Source: an uncultured Dehalococcoidia bacterium (GTDB lineage Bacteria; Chloroflexota; Dehalococcoidia; Lucifugimonadales; UBA3495). Taken from it: DNA of 64,000 nucleotides. The stretch lies in contig CATOSK010000007.1 of assembly GCA_951812535.1 (NCBI GenBank), forward strand, positions 62,001 to 126,000, in the 5' to 3' direction. Below are positions 24,811 to 32,817 of the stretch, in pieces. The number at the start of each line of letters is the position of its first letter. Position 1 is the stretch's first letter. The notes beneath the pieces are model-generated. The model made no database searches. It saw only the letters and a program-made list of their open reading frames with translations, and was not told where the DNA came from. A program made the position numbers and the translations under genes.

Positions 24811-25182
24811 TCAATCCGGCTGTGGGCTGGAATTCAGCAGGATTTCGACGCTGCCGACGAACTTCTCCACGTCCTCCAGCCGGACCTCAACATTGTACCG
24901 GTCGAACCAGTTTTCGTAGAAGTTGATATGCAATGCGCTGGCGATGTCGAAGTGTCTGCGCAAGTCCTGGTCGCCGGTCTCCCTCACCAGGGCATCCACA
25001 ATCTCGTATAGAACCCGATGGCTCTGGTGGTACAGCCCCCGTTGGGCGGCTATGGCCTTGACCATCTCGGCGGCGGCGCCCCATCCCTTCTCCCCGGCCT
25101 GGAGGAGATCAGTGTCCAGCTCGGCCCGCGCCCTGGCGAGGAGTTCGCGGCTGCGTTCCCGGTATGTCATCGCCTGCTGCAT
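24811..25182 (-). CDS. HEPN/PaREP1-like tandem paralogue 1 (first in array)
   Basis: The 123-aa first gene of the array: MQQAMTYRERSRELLARARAE, EKGWGAAAEMVKAIAAQRG, GLYHQSHRVLYEIVDALVRE, INFYENWFDRYNVEVRLEDV, with a short extra tail (SSPQPD). ATG 25180-25182 is chosen for the AGGA upstream. A TGTACAAT box lies about 40 bases further up at 25221-25228, between this gene and the divergent portal gene, and is the only promoter candidate I see for the whole array. Confidence 0.8.
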   Translation of the reverse strand: MQQAMTYRERSRELLARARAELDTDLLQAGEKGWGAAAEMVKAIAAQRGLYHQSHRVLYEIVDALVRETGDQDLRRHFDIASALHINFYENWFDRYNVEVRLEDVEKFVGSVEILLNSSPQPD

Positions 25183-25259
25183 GGAATTGTCCTGTGTGGC
25201 GGTGCTGGCGGGAAACCAATTGTACACCCTTTGGCAACATACATTCATGGAGCAAATTT

Positions 25260-26552
25260 ATGCAGTTGAACAAATGGCCTTCCGTAATCACCAACCCCTT
25301 CCGCAGGCCGTCGGAACAGACAACGCCGGAACAGATCCCATCGAAAGGGCACGCGCCAGAAGGGCACCCATCAGAAAAAGCGGCGGGCATATCCTCCCGG
25401 CCGCGCCCCGCGGAATCGGCCTCCGGCGGATGGGGCCTGGCCGACCTTTTCGGGAGCGGCCGCGCCCGCGCCGAGTACGGACGCTACTACGCCGCATCCG
25501 TCCCGGTCTACGCCGCCATCAAGCTGCGGGCCGACGCCGTCAGCCGCCCGTCGCTCCGCATCCTGCGGATGGGCGACGGTGGGGATGGCGCCCGCACTCC
25601 CGTCCAGGCAGACCATCCCGTGGCGCGGCTGATGACGAGGGTCAACCCTTGGTCCACCAGCGGCGACTTGTGGCGCAGCGCCGAGATTCACCTGAACCTG
25701 TGGGGCTCCGCCTTCTGGGCACTGGAGCGGGACGGCGATGGACAGTGGCAGATCTGGCCGCTGCGTCCCGACCGCGTCACCCCCCTGCCCGGGGAGCGGG
25801 TCCCGCTGCGGGGATTCGTCTACCAGGGACGTACCGGGCCGGTGGCCTACACCCCCGACGAGGTCGTGTGGCTGCGCTACTACAACCCCCTGGACGACTA
25901 CGCCGGATTCTCCCCGCTGTCCCCCAGCCGCCTGTCCGTGGACATGGGCTGCGAAGGGATGCGGTTCAACCGCAACTTCCTCCGCAACTCGGCCCAGCCC
26001 GACTTCGTCATGCTCACCGATGAGAGCATGACCGACTCCGAGATTTCCGATTTCTACGACCGCTGGGAGGCCCGCTACCGGGGGCCGGGCAACGCCCACC
26101 GGCCCGCCATCGCCAACTTCATCCGTGACATCAAGCCCCTGGGCCTGTCCCACCGGGACATGGACTTCATCCAGGGACTGCGCTGGAGCCTCGAGGAGGT
26201 CAGCCGGGCCTTCGGGGTGCCCAAGCCCCTGCTGGGCGACTTCGAGCGGGCCACCTTCGCCAACGTCAACGCGGCCGAGCGCATCTTCTGGCGCAACACC
26301 ATCGTTCCCGAGCTCAAGTTCTTCGAGGAACAGCTCACCCGGATGCTCCTCCCCCGCCTGGGCTACCCCGACCTGTCCCTCGAGTTCGACCTCGCCAGCA
26401 TCGAAGCCCTCCAGGAAGACGAAAACCAGCGCGTCGCCCGCGAAATGCAGCTCCTCGACCGCGGCGTCCTCACCATCAACGAACTCCGCCGCCACCGCAA
26501 CCTCCCCGACCTCCCCTGGGGCAACGGCCCCTCTGGCGAGAGGGAAGAGTAG
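25260..26552 (+). CDS. phage portal protein (HK97 family)
   Basis: The 430-aa protein is an HK97-type portal. After a variable Pro-rich N-terminus come YYAASVPVYAAIKLRADAVS, HPVARLMTRVNPW, LNLWGSAFWALERD, YTPDEVVWLRYYNPLDDYAG and the C-terminal LEEVSRAFGVPKPLLGDFERATFAN, all typical. ATG 25260 has GGAG seven bases upstream. Portal and terminase genes normally adjoin; here the six-gene array separates them. No protease, capsid or tail gene follows, so the phage region is a remnant or a reduced element. Confidence 0.9.
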   Translation: MQLNKWPSVITNPFRRPSEQTTPEQIPSKGHAPEGHPSEKAAGISSRPRPAESASGGWGLADLFGSGRARAEYGRYYAASVPVYAAIKLRADAVSRPSLRILRMGDGGDGARTPVQADHPVARLMTRVNPWSTSGDLWRSAEIHLNLWGSAFWALERDGDGQWQIWPLRPDRVTPLPGERVPLRGFVYQGRTGPVAYTPDEVVWLRYYNPLDDYAGFSPLSPSRLSVDMGCEGMRFNRNFLRNSAQPDFVMLTDESMTDSEISDFYDRWEARYRGPGNAHRPAIANFIRDIKPLGLSHRDMDFIQGLRWSLEEVSRAFGVPKPLLGDFERATFANVNAAERIFWRNTIVPELKFFEEQLTRMLLPRLGYPDLSLEFDLASIEALQEDENQRVAREMQLLDRGVLTINELRRHRNLPDLPWGNGPSGEREE

Positions 26553-26602
26553 GACCTGGTGTTAGCCGGCTGGCGTCCGCCGCCAACCCAGGGGGGCGGG
26601 CG

Positions 26603-26893
26603 TCAGACCACAACCAGGTCCCGCTCGACGTAGGGGCGCAACTCTTTCCGCAAAGCCTTGTTGGTCACAAGGTCAATCCGCCGCCCCAGCAGGTCTTCCA
26701 GATAGAACTGCACCCCAAAAAATGACTTCGACGTCGCTGGCCCGTCATACTCAACGAGGACATCCACGTCGCTATCGTCCCTCGCCTCATCCCGCGCAAA
26801 CGACCCAAACAAGGACAGCGACGCCACCCCAAACCTCTCCCCCAGGACAGGTTTGTGCTCCCGTAGGGTTTGCAGAAGTTCGTCGCGTGTCAT
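26603..26893 (-). CDS. MNT-type nucleotidyltransferase
   Basis: The 96-aa protein is a minimal nucleotidyltransferase: ASLSLFGSFARDEARDDSDVDVLVEY has the GSFxR ... DxD catalytic pattern, followed by LEDLLGRRIDLVT. Such proteins are antitoxins that adenylylate or otherwise neutralise HEPN-type toxins (MntA/HepT). Here the gene upstream, 18 bases away and on the same strand, encodes a DUF3644 protein with a HEPN-like R-x4-H motif and not a standard HepT, so the pair is a variant of that system by inference. Confidence 0.85.
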   Translation of the reverse strand: MTRDELLQTLREHKPVLGERFGVASLSLFGSFARDEARDDSDVDVLVEYDGPATSKSFFGVQFYLEDLLGRRIDLVTNKALRKELRPYVERDLVVV

Positions 26894-26911
26894 GGAGCGG
26901 TGGATGCTTGG

Positions 26912-27904
26912 TCAAGCAGCTACGCTTTTGGAGTCACTTCCATACAACTCAAGATTAGCGGAGCAATGTTTCCTTACTTCGTCCACCCAAGGTTCGTACC
27001 AGTACCACGCACCTTCTATCTCCACACCGTACCCCTTACTGGAATTCTTGGCATCATTGGACTGCCACAACACGGTATGGTGATGCATATTAAAGCCCGT
27101 GAATCCTTCCGCGCGCATCAATTGCACGACCCGGCCAGGTTTGAATTTCGGGCGTTCGGCCTGTTTCAACACCCAATACTGCTTGTCAATCTCCTTGGCC
27201 AAATCAGAATCTGCGGGAATAAACTCGATTGCTTTGTCAGCTTGGCCGGGATGATTCGCAAGTTTGCGAACAAATATCATTCGATACGAAAAATGCGGTG
27301 ATTGGCGGTCTGCATCATCCAAGTGGGCGTCAAATACCTGAACATATTTCGCGACATTGGACGGGAGATGGGAAACCGATTCTTCTGGTTGTTGTGGGGT
27401 GGCCAAGTTTCTGAATTGGATCGTGAACGCAGTGGTATCGCTTAGCGAGTACCGTTCACCGAACCACTCGCAGATATATCTGTCATAGTTCAAGCAACAT
27501 GCCAAGTAACGTCCCGAAAAGGTATCGTCAGACTCCGGGGACTTATGGTGCTCGATTTCGTGGCGCAATCCTATGAGAAACCGCAAGTTTTGTTGGGACG
27601 CTTGGTCGATAGGACAACTATCGCAGTTCAGGCAACGTTCAAGCTCCCAATACTTGAACGCCCCTGCCTTGGTCCGATCGAACTTACGCCTTTTTGGCCC
27701 CTGAACGAAATACCGGTACTCTACCTGTTCTCGATGGTAATAGGCGTGAAGTAGGCGAGTCCAAGCAATGGTCATCAAGACGATGAAAGTGTCGGATTTG
27801 AACGTTGTCAACGGATTGTTGTAGGTCTGGACCGCGTTGAGGGCCGCCTCTCTAGATTCGACGAGTAACTCACGTTGAATGGACGGCGCACGTTTGCCCG
27901 CCAT
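26912..27904 (-). CDS. DUF3644 protein with HEPN-like motif
   Basis: The 330-aa protein matches DUF3644: LTTFKSDTFIVLMTIAWTRLLHAYYHRE near the N-terminus, then NLRFLIGLRHEIEHHKSPE. RHEIEH is an R-x4-H motif as in HEPN ribonucleases. CLNCDSC could bind a metal. The C-terminal region (GFNMHHHTVLWQ) is the segment seen at the end of many such proteins. Start ATG 27902-27904 has GCGGAGGTC upstream; an earlier ATG seven codons up lacks one. It is more AT-rich than its neighbours and is paired with an MNT gene. Toxin function is inferred. Confidence 0.75.
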   Translation of the reverse strand: MAGKRAPSIQRELLVESREAALNAVQTYNNPLTTFKSDTFIVLMTIAWTRLLHAYYHREQVEYRYFVQGPKRRKFDRTKAGAFKYWELERCLNCDSCPIDQASQQNLRFLIGLRHEIEHHKSPESDDTFSGRYLACCLNYDRYICEWFGERYSLSDTTAFTIQFRNLATPQQPEESVSHLPSNVAKYVQVFDAHLDDADRQSPHFSYRMIFVRKLANHPGQADKAIEFIPADSDLAKEIDKQYWVLKQAERPKFKPGRVVQLMRAEGFTGFNMHHHTVLWQSNDAKNSSKGYGVEIEGAWYWYEPWVDEVRKHCSANLELYGSDSKSVAA

Positions 27905-28080
27905 TGGACAGACCTCCGCTTTCATCTACATCCCCAATCCAATAGGAATGGATGAGACTCTTGCGGTTATTGTAAACTACAATTCACTTTTCCTGCTCGG
28001 CATTGTGCCATTTGGCCCGTCCGCCTGTGCGGACAAAGTCCATGATTTACAGGAAACGTGAAAACAGCAGTCTCGTGCCC

Positions 28081-28497
28081 CTACCCAGCCGCCGCTCTTA
28101 TCAGCTGCAGCTCGGGTATGTCCGCGAAATCTCCATCGTGGGAGGCGAGGGGGCAGTTGAGGATCAGTGCCGTTGCCGCCACCCAGGCATCGGCGATCCG
28201 AATCTCCCTTCCCGCGTTGCGGCGTTCGGCACGGAGCTGAGCGCACACTTCAACCATCTGCGGGTCAGGGTAGACCACTTCGTACTGACCAAGGAAAATC
28301 GCCAGTTGATTCCGGCGTCGTTCTCCCCAACCCCCGGAGTTGGCCCCGTACCAGATTTCCTCCAGCGTTTGGAAGGAAATAGTCGGATGGAGGCCTTGGA
28401 TCCGGTCCAGGTAGTAGCGGGCTTGCGGGGAACCGCGAAAGATGTACGAGACGACGTTGGAATCTAGGACAACCAGCGGGGAAGTGTTTTCGGTCAA
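28081..28497 (-). CDS. PIN-domain (VapC-type) toxin
   Basis: The 138-aa protein has the four acidic residues of a PIN nuclease: the Asp in VVLDSNVVSYIFRGS, the Glu in TLEEIWYG, the Asp in IRIADAWVAATAL and the Asp in LASHDGDFADI. VapC toxins cleave tRNA or rRNA. Its TTG start overlaps the stop codon of the preceding gene (TTGA), so toxin and presumed antitoxin are coupled. Confidence 0.88.
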   Translation of the reverse strand: MTENTSPLVVLDSNVVSYIFRGSPQARYYLDRIQGLHPTISFQTLEEIWYGANSGGWGERRRNQLAIFLGQYEVVYPDPQMVEVCAQLRAERRNAGREIRIADAWVAATALILNCPLASHDGDFADIPELQLIRAAAG

Positions 28498-28904
28498 ACG
28501 TCCCGCCCCTCGCGGATTATCCTGAGAAACTCGTCCACGTCAAAAGGTTCGGACGCCCGGACGACCTTGTCGGGATCGAAGATCTTCGGGTTGGGGTCGT
28601 TGAGAATTTCTTCGATGGTGCGCTTTCCCGCATCAGGGTCAACAAACTTCTCCACCTCGATCAGGGCAAATTCATCATCTTCGCTGATCCAGCCCTGGCC
28701 GCTGACGGTGACGAACCGGAATTCCATAGACCCGATTTCCGGTATCAAAGCGGGGCTGAAGCGGAGTGGGACGGGTTTGGTCCCGATCCGTTCCAGTTGG
28801 GCTGTGCCCTCCGTGGGGTCAACGTTCCTCAACCATCCGTGGGCGGTGGTCGCCAACGGTTCGCCTTCAACTTTGTTTTTGGAATGCTTCTGAGGAGAAG
28901 TCAC
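28494..28904 (-). CDS. putative antitoxin of the PIN toxin
   Basis: The 136-aa acidic protein has no domain I recognise. It contains LERIGTKPVPLRFSPALIPE and EDDEFALIEVEKFVDPD, and ends ASEPFDVDEFLRIIREGRDV, a typical toxin-binding tail in length and charge. GTG at 28902-28904 starts it; a later ATG at residue 60 would give a shorter form. Overlap with the PIN gene and order (antitoxin first) support the antitoxin role, which is inferred from position only. It carries no obvious AbrB, RHH or Phd fold. Confidence 0.6.
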   Translation of the reverse strand: MTSPQKHSKNKVEGEPLATTAHGWLRNVDPTEGTAQLERIGTKPVPLRFSPALIPEIGSMEFRFVTVSGQGWISEDDEFALIEVEKFVDPDAGKRTIEEILNDPNPKIFDPDKVVRASEPFDVDEFLRIIREGRDV

Positions 28905-29009
28905 GTCGCCACCACCTTCCGCCCAGGTTTTGGGGTCGAATCTGCTGTTTGAGTGTCGGTCGCGGCGTCAAGCCGTAAGGCGCTGTGGGAAATGCGGTAA
29001 GAGGAAAAT

Positions 29010-29084
29010 TGGAGCGGGCGATGGGATTCGAACCCACGACTTTTTGCTTGGGAAGCAAACACTCTACCACTGAGTTACGCCCGC
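29010..29084 (-). tRNA. tRNA-Gly(CCC)
   Basis: On the minus strand GCGGGCG (acceptor) pairs with CGCCCGC, the D-arm contains AGTGGTAGAG, and the anticodon stem TTTGC/GCAAA encloses TTCCCAA with anticodon CCC. The T-arm GTGGGTTCGAATCCCAT is complete. The discriminator T and an encoded CCA (29010-29012) follow. It would read GGG codons. Confidence 0.95.
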
Positions 29085-29208
29085 CCGGGGATTCGATGAT
29101 AAATCCGCCCTCGCCCGCCTGTCAACGCGGATAACGCAAAACGGCCGCCCCATCCCCCGACGGAGCGGCCCCTTTACGTGGTCTCCTGGAAACGAACGCC
29201 GGATGCGC

Positions 29209-30225
29209 CTAAACGTCTATCCGGTACACCCGCGTCGCCGTGTCGTGGAACAGCTGTGCCCGCTCCGACGCTGAGTAGTCCTTCGACAGCCGCTTGAAGG
29301 CGTTGAACAGCGTGTTGTAGGAATAGGACACCTTGTCCGGCGGGAAGTTGCTCTCGAACATGCACCGGTCCGGCCCGAACTGCTCAATGCAGTAGTTCAT
29401 GTACGGGGCCAGCCCCTCCGCCAGCTCCTCCGACCCGATGGGAATGTCGTAGGTGTGCCAGTCAAACCCGTAGCGCGGCTGCCCGATGCCCCCCAGCTTC
29501 ATCACGATGTTGGGACACTGGGCCACCGCGGCCACTCCCGCCTGCCACTGGGGGATGACCTCGTCGTCCCGGTTGCCGTAGGGGCCCACCCGGTACAGAC
29601 CGCCGATGTGGTTCAGCACGATGGTCAGGTCGGGGACGGCGTTGGCGAAGTCCACCAGCTCGGGAAGCTGCGGAAAGTACAGCGTGTTCTCCATGGACAT
29701 CCCCTTGCTGGCCAGCACCCTCGCGCCCTCCCGGAACTTGGCGTCCGCCAGGATTCCCTGGGGAACGCGGTCCTCCACGTCGGGATGCGGGTCCCACGCC
29801 GCCGACTGCCGGATTCCCCGGAAGCGGTTCGGGCTGGCGGCTTGCAGTGCGTCCAGCACCGGCTCCACCGCATCGCCCAGCCGCAGGTTGGCGTTTCCGA
29901 TGATCGCCGCCGCCGCGCGTCCGGGGCCGTATGCCCCGCTGGCGCTGGCCGCCGCCAGACCCTGGACGAACTCCACCTCACCCACGCAGCGCAACTCCTC
30001 GGGGCCGTCCTGCTTGTACATGGACCGGGTCTCGATGAACACCGTCGAGCGGACGTTGTGGCCGCTGTTGATGTCCGCCACCAGCTCATGGAGCAGGTAC
30101 CGCTGGTAGGGGATGCGGATGGCGCGGAAGTCCCAGAAGTGGTGGTGCGGATCGCAGATGGGCAGGTCCGGCTCCAAAGTCTCCTCAGCGTTCAAAGCCA
30201 GCCAGTCATTTCCTCCATACGGCAT
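29209..30225 (-). CDS. amidohydrolase 2 family protein
   Basis: The 338-aa protein belongs to the amidohydrolase-2 superfamily: PICDPHHHFWDFR holds the metal-binding HxH, FIETRSMYKQDGPEELR follows, then TIVLNHIGG and the C-terminal DRCMFESNFPPDKVSYSYN with the catalytic Asp position replaced by Glu (FESNFP). Members hydrolyse lactones or decarboxylate organic acids. ATG 30223-30225 has AAAGGAGGCGATG upstream. It stands alone between the tRNA and the seventh HEPN/PaREP1-like gene. Confidence 0.85.
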   Translation of the reverse strand: MPYGGNDWLALNAEETLEPDLPICDPHHHFWDFRAIRIPYQRYLLHELVADINSGHNVRSTVFIETRSMYKQDGPEELRCVGEVEFVQGLAAASASGAYGPGRAAAAIIGNANLRLGDAVEPVLDALQAASPNRFRGIRQSAAWDPHPDVEDRVPQGILADAKFREGARVLASKGMSMENTLYFPQLPELVDFANAVPDLTIVLNHIGGLYRVGPYGNRDDEVIPQWQAGVAAVAQCPNIVMKLGGIGQPRYGFDWHTYDIPIGSEELAEGLAPYMNYCIEQFGPDRCMFESNFPPDKVSYSYNTLFNAFKRLSKDYSASERAQLFHDTATRVYRIDV

Positions 30226-30416
30226 AACATCGCCTCCTTAAAGGAAGGTTGGGATACGCGGAAAATATCAGGAAGGTACTGGCCGAATCATACGCCGGGC
30301 CATGTCCGGCGGCAATGGGCTAACCGGTTCAAGGGTTGAAGGCTGACACGGCCTGGCCATCCGTCGACGTCAAGGGAGCGGGAATTTGGGCATCCATCCA
30401 AGCGACCCGTTCAATG

Positions 30417-30422
30417 TATAAT
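30417..30422 (+). promoter_or_regulatory. -10 box of the seventh HEPN/PaREP1-like gene
   Basis: TGTATAAT (hexamer 30417-30422) lies 35 bases before the start codon. No -35 box at good spacing is seen. The preceding TG directly abuts the hexamer, as it does upstream of the tandem array (TGTACAAT, 25221-25228). Confidence 0.45.
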
Positions 30423-30457
30423 GGGGTCTATCCGAACGGTTTCATGGAAACAGTGAT

Positions 30458-30820
30458 ATGCAGCAATCCGCCACATACCGGGAACGGAGCCGGGAATTTC
30501 TCGACAAGGCCTACGCTGAGTTGGAACAAGACTTGGGCCAGGCCTGCGAGAAGGGTTGGGGAGCTGCGGCCGAGATCGTTAAAGCAGTCGCCGAGGAACG
30601 GGGCCTATACCATCGGAGCCACAACGCCCTCCACCGGATAATCAACGGGTTAACCAACGAGACTGGCGACCCTGAGTTGCGCAGGCTCTTTGCTGTCGCG
30701 AACTACTTGCACGTCAACTTCTATGAGAATTGGTACGACCGCCAGTGGGTTGAATCAAACCTTCAGGACGTCGAGCAATTGGTAACCAAGGTCGAAGCCT
30801 TGCTGTCCTCCAGTTCTTGA
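30458..30820 (+). CDS. HEPN/PaREP1-like protein, dispersed seventh paralogue
   Basis: 120 aa, same length as the array members: MQQSATYRERSREFLDKAYAE, EKGWGAAAEIVKAVAEERG, GLYHRSHNALHRIINGLTNE, NFYENWYDRQWVESNLQDVE. It is on the opposite strand and 5 kb from the array at 22945-25182. The Arg and His pattern RGLYHRSH is intact. It has drifted more from the array copies than they have from each other, consistent with an older separate locus or independent arrival. Confidence 0.8.
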   Translation: MQQSATYRERSREFLDKAYAELEQDLGQACEKGWGAAAEIVKAVAEERGLYHRSHNALHRIINGLTNETGDPELRRLFAVANYLHVNFYENWYDRQWVESNLQDVEQLVTKVEALLSSSS

Positions 30821-30901
30821 TTGCTGGCCCCGAGTGTCCCTCCGGGGTTTTCCTAACCCCCACAGCGTTGCCCCGCGAACTGGACCTTGGGAAACTTCCC
30901 C

Positions 30902-32356
30902 CTACCCCGCCTCCAAAAACTCCACCACCCGCTCCGACATCGGCTGCGCGTCGAACAGGCTGTACATCAGCGATGCGTTGCTCTGGGCGTCCCCCCCGAA
31001 ATACCGCTCGTACAGCACCTGCCGCGACCCGAAGGAACTGCAGCAAACATCCCACGCCAACCGGAACAGCCGCACCCGTTCCTCCGCCGTCGCCGTGTCC
31101 GTGTCCAGGTAGGCGGCGATATCCTCCGCCAGCGGACCGGACAGGTCGGCCTTCGTCGGCAGCGCCATCAGGCTGCTCGACCCCAGCAGGTGCAGCATCT
31201 CCGCCATTCGTGGATACATACGTATCATCATCCGCCGCGCCGTCAGCAGAGGCATGTAGGGCGGGCACATAATCCCCCACTGGTCCACCGTCGCCTCAAC
31301 CTCCGCCGTCTTCAGCAGCGCCCGCGTCACTTGCAGATTCTCGATGAACTCCGCCACCATCGCCTGCACTTGGGGGATCTGCCCCGATCCCAGGGTGTTA
31401 ACCATCAGGTTGGCCAAACCCAGCATGAACTCGCACTTCACCACGTTCTTGGACACCACCTGGTGGCCGGTATGGGTGTTCCGGTTGCTGGCCGCGCCCC
31501 AGTTGTTCGCCAGCTCCACGTCCCCGTACAGGAATACCCGCTCCCACGGCACCAGGACATTGTCGAAGAAGACCACCGCGTCCATCTCCTCGAACCGCGA
31601 CCCCAGCGGATGGTCGAAGTGGTCCCGTCCCAGGTCGAAGCTCTCGCGGCAGAGGAACTTCATCCCCGGCGTGTTGCAGGGCAGGGCAAAGGCGAAGGCG
31701 TGCCGCTCCGCCGCGTTCCCCGGAAGCCGGTGCGTCCGCGCCGGATACACGATTATCTCGTCGGACAGCGGCCCCAGCGTCGCCAGCACCCGCGCCCCGT
31801 TCACCACGATCCCGTCGGGAGTCTCGTCCACCACCGCCAGCGCCACGTCCGTCCGGTTCTCCAGCGGACTTGCCAGCGGAGCGCGGTTGCGCTGCAGGTT
31901 GACCAGCGTGTGCGTCAGCGTCAGGTCATTTTCGCGGACATGCTCATAGTAGTTGACCACGTTCTCCCGGAAGTCGGGCCGGTTGCGCCCGCAGTAGTCC
32001 GCCGCGGCCGCCATGGACATCAGCGCCACATTCAGGAAGTCCGGCGACCGGCCCATCATCCCGCAGCTCACCCGAGCCCACCGCGTCATCATCCCCCGCC
32101 GCCGCTCCAAATCCTCCAGCGTCCGCGGCATGATGAACGACAGCCCCACCGGCTCCCCGGATGACGGCGACGGATACGTCATTTCCCCCTTGGCGTCGGA
32201 GTCATGCTGCAGGTCGTAAAGCCGCGCGATGCTCTTCGCCCCGCCCCGCAGCGCCGGATGGGACGTCGGGTCCGTCACCCGCTCCCCCGTCAGGTACACC
32301 TCCGCCGGATTCTTCCGCAGCCCCTCCAGATAATCGGCCCCCCTGCGTGCAGGCAT
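30902..32356 (-). CDS. HpaB-family FADH2-dependent aromatic hydroxylase
   Basis: The 484-aa protein is related to 4-hydroxyphenylacetate 3-hydroxylase and pyoverdin chromophore-type hydroxylases: GADYLEGLRKNPAEVYLTGERV at the start, RWARVSCGMMGRSPDFLN, LTHTLVNLQRNR, FFDNVLVPWERVFLYGD and NTHTGHQVVSKNVVKCEF. Such enzymes use FADH2 supplied by a separate reductase, which is not encoded nearby. ATG 32354-32356 has GGGGAGGGAG upstream. It may act on a phenolic or a related ring; vinylacetyl-CoA-type dehydratases are distant relatives. Confidence 0.85.
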   Translation of the reverse strand: MPARRGADYLEGLRKNPAEVYLTGERVTDPTSHPALRGGAKSIARLYDLQHDSDAKGEMTYPSPSSGEPVGLSFIMPRTLEDLERRRGMMTRWARVSCGMMGRSPDFLNVALMSMAAAADYCGRNRPDFRENVVNYYEHVRENDLTLTHTLVNLQRNRAPLASPLENRTDVALAVVDETPDGIVVNGARVLATLGPLSDEIIVYPARTHRLPGNAAERHAFAFALPCNTPGMKFLCRESFDLGRDHFDHPLGSRFEEMDAVVFFDNVLVPWERVFLYGDVELANNWGAASNRNTHTGHQVVSKNVVKCEFMLGLANLMVNTLGSGQIPQVQAMVAEFIENLQVTRALLKTAEVEATVDQWGIMCPPYMPLLTARRMMIRMYPRMAEMLHLLGSSSLMALPTKADLSGPLAEDIAAYLDTDTATAEERVRLFRLAWDVCCSSFGSRQVLYERYFGGDAQSNASLMYSLFDAQPMSERVVEFLEAG

Positions 32357-32507
32357 AAAACTCCCTCCCCGGGAATAGCCGGCTGGCTCTCACCCAAAAA
32401 CAACGCCCCCAGTTTACACCAGGGGCGCTTTGGCACGACGATGCGGTCACGGCAACGTTGCGAATGACGGCGCCACCGTTCGGAAAAGGGTCGACCCGGC
32501 CCCTTAC

Positions 32508-32548
32508 CTCCCGTCATTCCCGCGCAGGCGGGAATCTAGACCCCCGTC
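32508..32548. repeat. REP-like palindromic repeat
   Basis: CTCCCGTCATTCCCGCGCAG followed by GCGGGAATCTAGACCCCCGTC, one base different from the copy inside the transposon at 2087-2242, but without the transposon ends. Confidence 0.75.
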
Positions 32549-32579
32549 TCCGTTAGGCCGCACCGCTAGAAACAGAACG

Positions 32580-32813
32580 CTACCGTTTGCCAGTCACCTT
32601 GCCAACGGCGATCCCGCCGGCGAATCCAAAGATGGCGGTCATTGTGGCGATCAAGACGGTGTGTTGCTCTGTAACCGTAAACAGGACAATGGCAAAAATA
32701 GCAGCCACTAACGAAACGACGAAGTACAGGAACCGGTACCGTCGACGCAGTCTTTCAGACTCCGCTTCTCTTTGGCTTCGGTCTTCAGCGTCGCGTATAA
32801 TTTCGGAAATCAT
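32580..32813 (-). CDS. small membrane protein, 77 aa
   Basis: A charged N-terminal helix (MISEIIRDAEDRSQREAESERLRRRYR) precedes two membrane helices (FLYFVVSLVAAIFAIVLF and a second one about VLIATMTAIFGFAGG). No family is evident. It starts four bases after the stop codon of the GIY-YIG-like gene upstream on the same strand, so the two form an operon. A role as membrane partner or immunity protein is possible but unproven. Confidence 0.65.
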   Translation of the reverse strand: MISEIIRDAEDRSQREAESERLRRRYRFLYFVVSLVAAIFAIVLFTVTEQHTVLIATMTAIFGFAGGIAVGKVTGKR

Positions 32814-32817
32814 CTAT

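Larger units (their letters stand above)
22945..25182 (-). repeat. six-gene tandem array, 375-bp period
   Basis: Six paralogous genes follow head to tail. Start-to-start distances of copies 2-6 are exactly 375 bases (363 coding plus 12 spacer). The DNA for the EKGWGAAASIVKAV block is nearly identical in most copies. The array is inverted relative to the terminase and portal genes on either side. A single seventh copy is at 30458-30820. Confidence 0.9.

Noticed and set aside
22945..25182. Array as an assembly duplication artefact
   Set aside because: Each copy differs by many amino acids, especially in the C-terminal half, and junction spacers differ (3 and 12 bases), so the copies are real paralogues.
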